From contig CAJTEN010000003.1 in the NCBI GenBank assembly GCA_910575245.1, forward strand, positions 124,001 to 188,000: a DNA stretch of 64,000 bases, in the 5' to 3' direction. Source of the stretch: Clostridia bacterium (GTDB taxonomy: Bacteria; Bacillota; Clostridia; Lachnospirales; Lachnospiraceae). The position numbers and the translations under genes are program-made. Positions 62,272-64,000 of the stretch are shown here, in pieces. How positions within the stretch are numbered: the stretch's first letter is position 1; the number at the start of each line of letters is the position of its first letter. The notes beneath the pieces were generated by a model that worked only from the letters and a program-made list of their open reading frames with translations, ran no database searches and was not told where the DNA came from.

Positions 62272-63498
62272 TTATTCTACTATAATTTTCCGGAAGCTTT
62301 TCTTTCCCTTTTTCACGATAAACTCTTCGGATCCTATCATATCCTTCGTATAGGAAGTCTTGATATCCGTCACCTTATCTCCCTTTACGGTCACACCGCC
62401 CTGCTCCACGGCACGTCTTGCCTCAGAGCGGGATGCCGCCAGTCCGGAAGCTACCATAATACCCAGAATATCAATAGATCCGTCTGTGAACTTATCATCT
62501 GTCAGGGTGGATGTCGGTATGTTCTCTAAACTGCCGCCTCCTGCAAAAAGCGCTTTGGCCGCTTCCTCAGCCTTCTTTGCCTCTTCCACGCCATGTACCA
62601 GACTGGTAAGTTCAAATGCCAGTATCTCCTTAGCCCTGTTCAACTGGCTTCCTTCCCATTGATCCATCTCATCGATCTGCTCGATCGGCAGGAAGGTCAG
62701 CATTCTCAGGCATTTCAATACATCGGCATCTGCCACGTTTCTCCAGTACTGATAGAACTCGAAAGGTGTGGTCTTATTCGGGTCAAGCCATACAGCCCCT
62801 TTCTGGGTCTTGCCCATCTTCTTTCCTTCAGAGTTCATCAGCAGCGTGATCGTCATGGCATAAGCGTCTTTGCCCAGTTTGCGGCGGATCAGATCCGTAC
62901 CGCCCAGCATATTGCTCCACTGGTCATCCCCGCCGAACTGCATGTTACAGCCGTACCTCTCATACAGCTGCATAAAATCATAGCTCTGCATAATCATGTA
63001 ATTGAATTCCAGGAAACTCAGGCCCTTCTCCATTCTCTGTTTATAACATTCTGCCCGCAGCATGTTGTTGACGCTGAAGCAGGCACCGATATCTCTTATA
63101 AACTCCACATAATTTAAATCCAGCAGCCAGTCCGCATTGTTGACCATCAGCGCCTTGCCCTCAGAGAAATCAATAAATTTGCTCATCTGTTTCCTGAAGC
63201 ATTCACAGTTATGTTCTATGGTCTCCTTCGTCATCATATTTCTCATGTCGGTTCTGCCGGAAGGATCACCGATCATAGCCGTACCGCCGCCAATCAATGC
63301 AATCGGTTTATTGCCGGCCTGCTGCAGTCTCTTCATAAGGCACAGTGCCATAAAATGTCCCACATGCAGGCTGTCTGCAGTAGGGTCAAAGCCGATATAA
63401 AAAGTAGCTTTCCCGTTGTTGATAAGATCCCGTATCTCCAACTCATCCGTCAATTGTGCAAGAAGTCCTCTTGCCTGAAGTTCCTCATAAATTTTCAT
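62272..63498 (-). CDS. tyrS: Tyrosyl-tRNA synthetase
   Basis: Charges tRNA-Tyr. 408 residues starting MKIYEELQARGLLAQ; DPTADSLHVGH carries the HIGH-class motif, GDDQWSNM and KMGKT (KMSKS motif) follow, and an S4 domain ends the protein (ASRSEARRAVEQGGVTVKG). Start at 63498 has AAGGAG 12 bases upstream; the frame to 63585 lies inside the T-box leader and is rejected. It heads a run with the aldolase-like and GH25 genes. Confidence 0.96.
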   Translation of the reverse strand: MKIYEELQARGLLAQLTDELEIRDLINNGKATFYIGFDPTADSLHVGHFMALCLMKRLQQAGNKPIALIGGGTAMIGDPSGRTDMRNMMTKETIEHNCECFRKQMSKFIDFSEGKALMVNNADWLLDLNYVEFIRDIGACFSVNNMLRAECYKQRMEKGLSFLEFNYMIMQSYDFMQLYERYGCNMQFGGDDQWSNMLGGTDLIRRKLGKDAYAMTITLLMNSEGKKMGKTQKGAVWLDPNKTTPFEFYQYWRNVADADVLKCLRMLTFLPIEQIDEMDQWEGSQLNRAKEILAFELTSLVHGVEEAKKAEEAAKALFAGGGSLENIPTSTLTDDKFTDGSIDILGIMVASGLAASRSEARRAVEQGGVTVKGDKVTDIKTSYTKDMIGSEEFIVKKGKKSFRKIIVE

Positions 63499-63586
63499 GT
63501 GATTCTCTTGCTCCTTTCTCAATCCGCAGTCTCTATAGGACTGCATCCTCTGCTCCGTGCACGGAACTCCACTTTCCGGGCACATA

Positions 63587-63883
63587 AAAAACCCCGTCCT
63601 ATCTTACCATAGGACGAGGTTACACTCGTGGTACCACCTAATTTCACAGACAACTCACGCTGTCTGCCTTATCAAGTACAGCACCGGAAGCCTGTCTGTT
63701 CCGCTGTAATACTCTCCTGCTGTAACGGGCATTTCCCGTCACGACCTACTAGGATGTCCCATTCTGTCGTGCAGCTCCAAGATGTATTCGTAAAAAACTT
63801 CCCGCGCTCCTCTCATCAACCGGCAGCTTTCTGTGCGTTCCATGATTTACTACTTGTTCTTATCGACGCCTTTTCTTTTTGCT
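63587..63883 (-). promoter_or_regulatory. Tyrosine T-box riboswitch
   Basis: The minus-strand leader of tyrS contains the T-box sequence AGGTGGTACCACG (about 63627-63639), whose UGGU bulge pairs with the tRNA acceptor end, and a competing terminator (63587-63619; CCTCGTCCTA/TAGGACGGGG followed by TTTTTT). A GAATACATC segment at 63782-63790 supplies a plausible UAC (Tyr) specifier. Uncharged tRNA-Tyr would favour antitermination and tyrS expression. Confidence 0.93.
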
Positions 63884-63889
63884 GTCTAT

Positions 63890-63918
63890 ACTTTAAACGA
63901 AACCGAATCTTTTGTCAA
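63890..63918 (-). promoter_or_regulatory. Promoter of the tyrS T-box transcript
   Basis: TTGACA (63913-63918) and TAAAGT (63890-63895) with 17-bp spacing on the minus strand, just upstream of the T-box leader. Confidence 0.7.
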
Positions 63919-63945
63919 CAGTTAATTTACAACAGTTACACACAC

Positions 63946-64000
63946 TTACCTGTTCGTCATAAGCTTGGCCATTGCCTGATTTAAGCCGTCCACGGTCAGC
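63946..64000 (-). CDS. C-terminal end of a gene cut by the right edge
   Basis: The last 17 codons read LTVDGLNQAMAKLMTNR and stop with TAA at 63946-63948. Too little is present to name the product. Confidence 0.45.
   Translation of the reverse strand, partial: LTVDGLNQAMAKLMTNR

Noticed and set aside
63499..63585. Longer TyrS start at 63585
   Set aside because: The added codons lie at the foot of the T-box terminator region and have no ribosome site; AAGGAG supports 63498.

Overview
The window looks like chromosomal DNA of an anaerobic, endospore-forming member of the Clostridia, most likely Lachnospiraceae. The evidence is the spore-coat ATPase SpoIVA, oxygen-independent nucleotide reduction (NrdD/NrdG), an indolepyruvate:ferredoxin oxidoreductase, a tyrosyl T-box leader, the GGGtGRT/NifU-like gene pair typical of this group, strong AGGAGG-type ribosome binding sites and many YkuD, VanY, GH25 and DUF-type cell-surface proteins. 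Genus-level assignment is not possible by eye. Most genes are on the minus strand; both edges cut a gene.

Layout. 0-5 kb: nucleoside salvage (MTA/SAH deaminase, purine nucleoside phosphorylase), a cluster of palindromic repeats, spoIVA and a lactonase-fold protein. 5.3-10 kb (plus strand): a consensus promoter, an XRE-cupin regulator and a complete potABCD polyamine importer. 10-16 kb: small lipoprotein, YkgJ cysteine-cluster protein, esterase, HD protein, then the GGGtGRT gene with its NifU-like scaffold partner and a left-handed beta-helix protein. 16-24 kb: topB, a DEXX-box ATPase, asd, argH and a decayed sulfonate/nitrate-type ABC importer whose permease is truncated. 24-32 kb: a seven-gene aryl-pyruvate operon (thioesterase, acyl-CoA synthetase, Na+/solute symporter, iorA, iorB, paaK, ACT protein). 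32-37 kb: a lone large serine recombinase with a 42-codon partner, then nrdDG with tandem NrdR-like boxes. 37-45 kb: tRNA-Thr, mscS, a tailed glgB, DUF1015, serC-serA. 45-54 kb: L,D-transpeptidase and a leuB-GT39-ilvD-ilvB run. 54-64 kb: DUF4854 lipoprotein, yajC, vanY-tgt, aroC, and tyrS-aldolase-GH25 behind a T-box.

The most unusual signal is a dispersed element of about 150 bp, present three times on the minus strand, immediately upstream of nrdD, ilvD and the DEXX-box ATPase gene. Each copy begins exactly at an ATG, encodes a small peptide ([20 protein letters not shown]...), carries an inverted repeat that would sequester the downstream ribosome binding site, and ends by supplying the Shine-Dalgarno sequence GGAGGTGCAAG. 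In two copies the leader stop codon overlaps the start of the next gene as ATGA. It therefore looks like a portable translational-coupling cassette. Because it lacks stop codons in a second frame, it also creates false N-terminal extensions of NrdD and IlvD.

Three further families of palindromic, MITE-like repeats lie between genes: family A (TTACTATTCACGGC ends), family B (CGACATTGGAAAT motif) and family C (GTAACAGTTCAGCC ends). Coordinates of gene starts were adjusted by eye to the best ribosome binding site. Product names rest on recognised motifs only; no database search was run.
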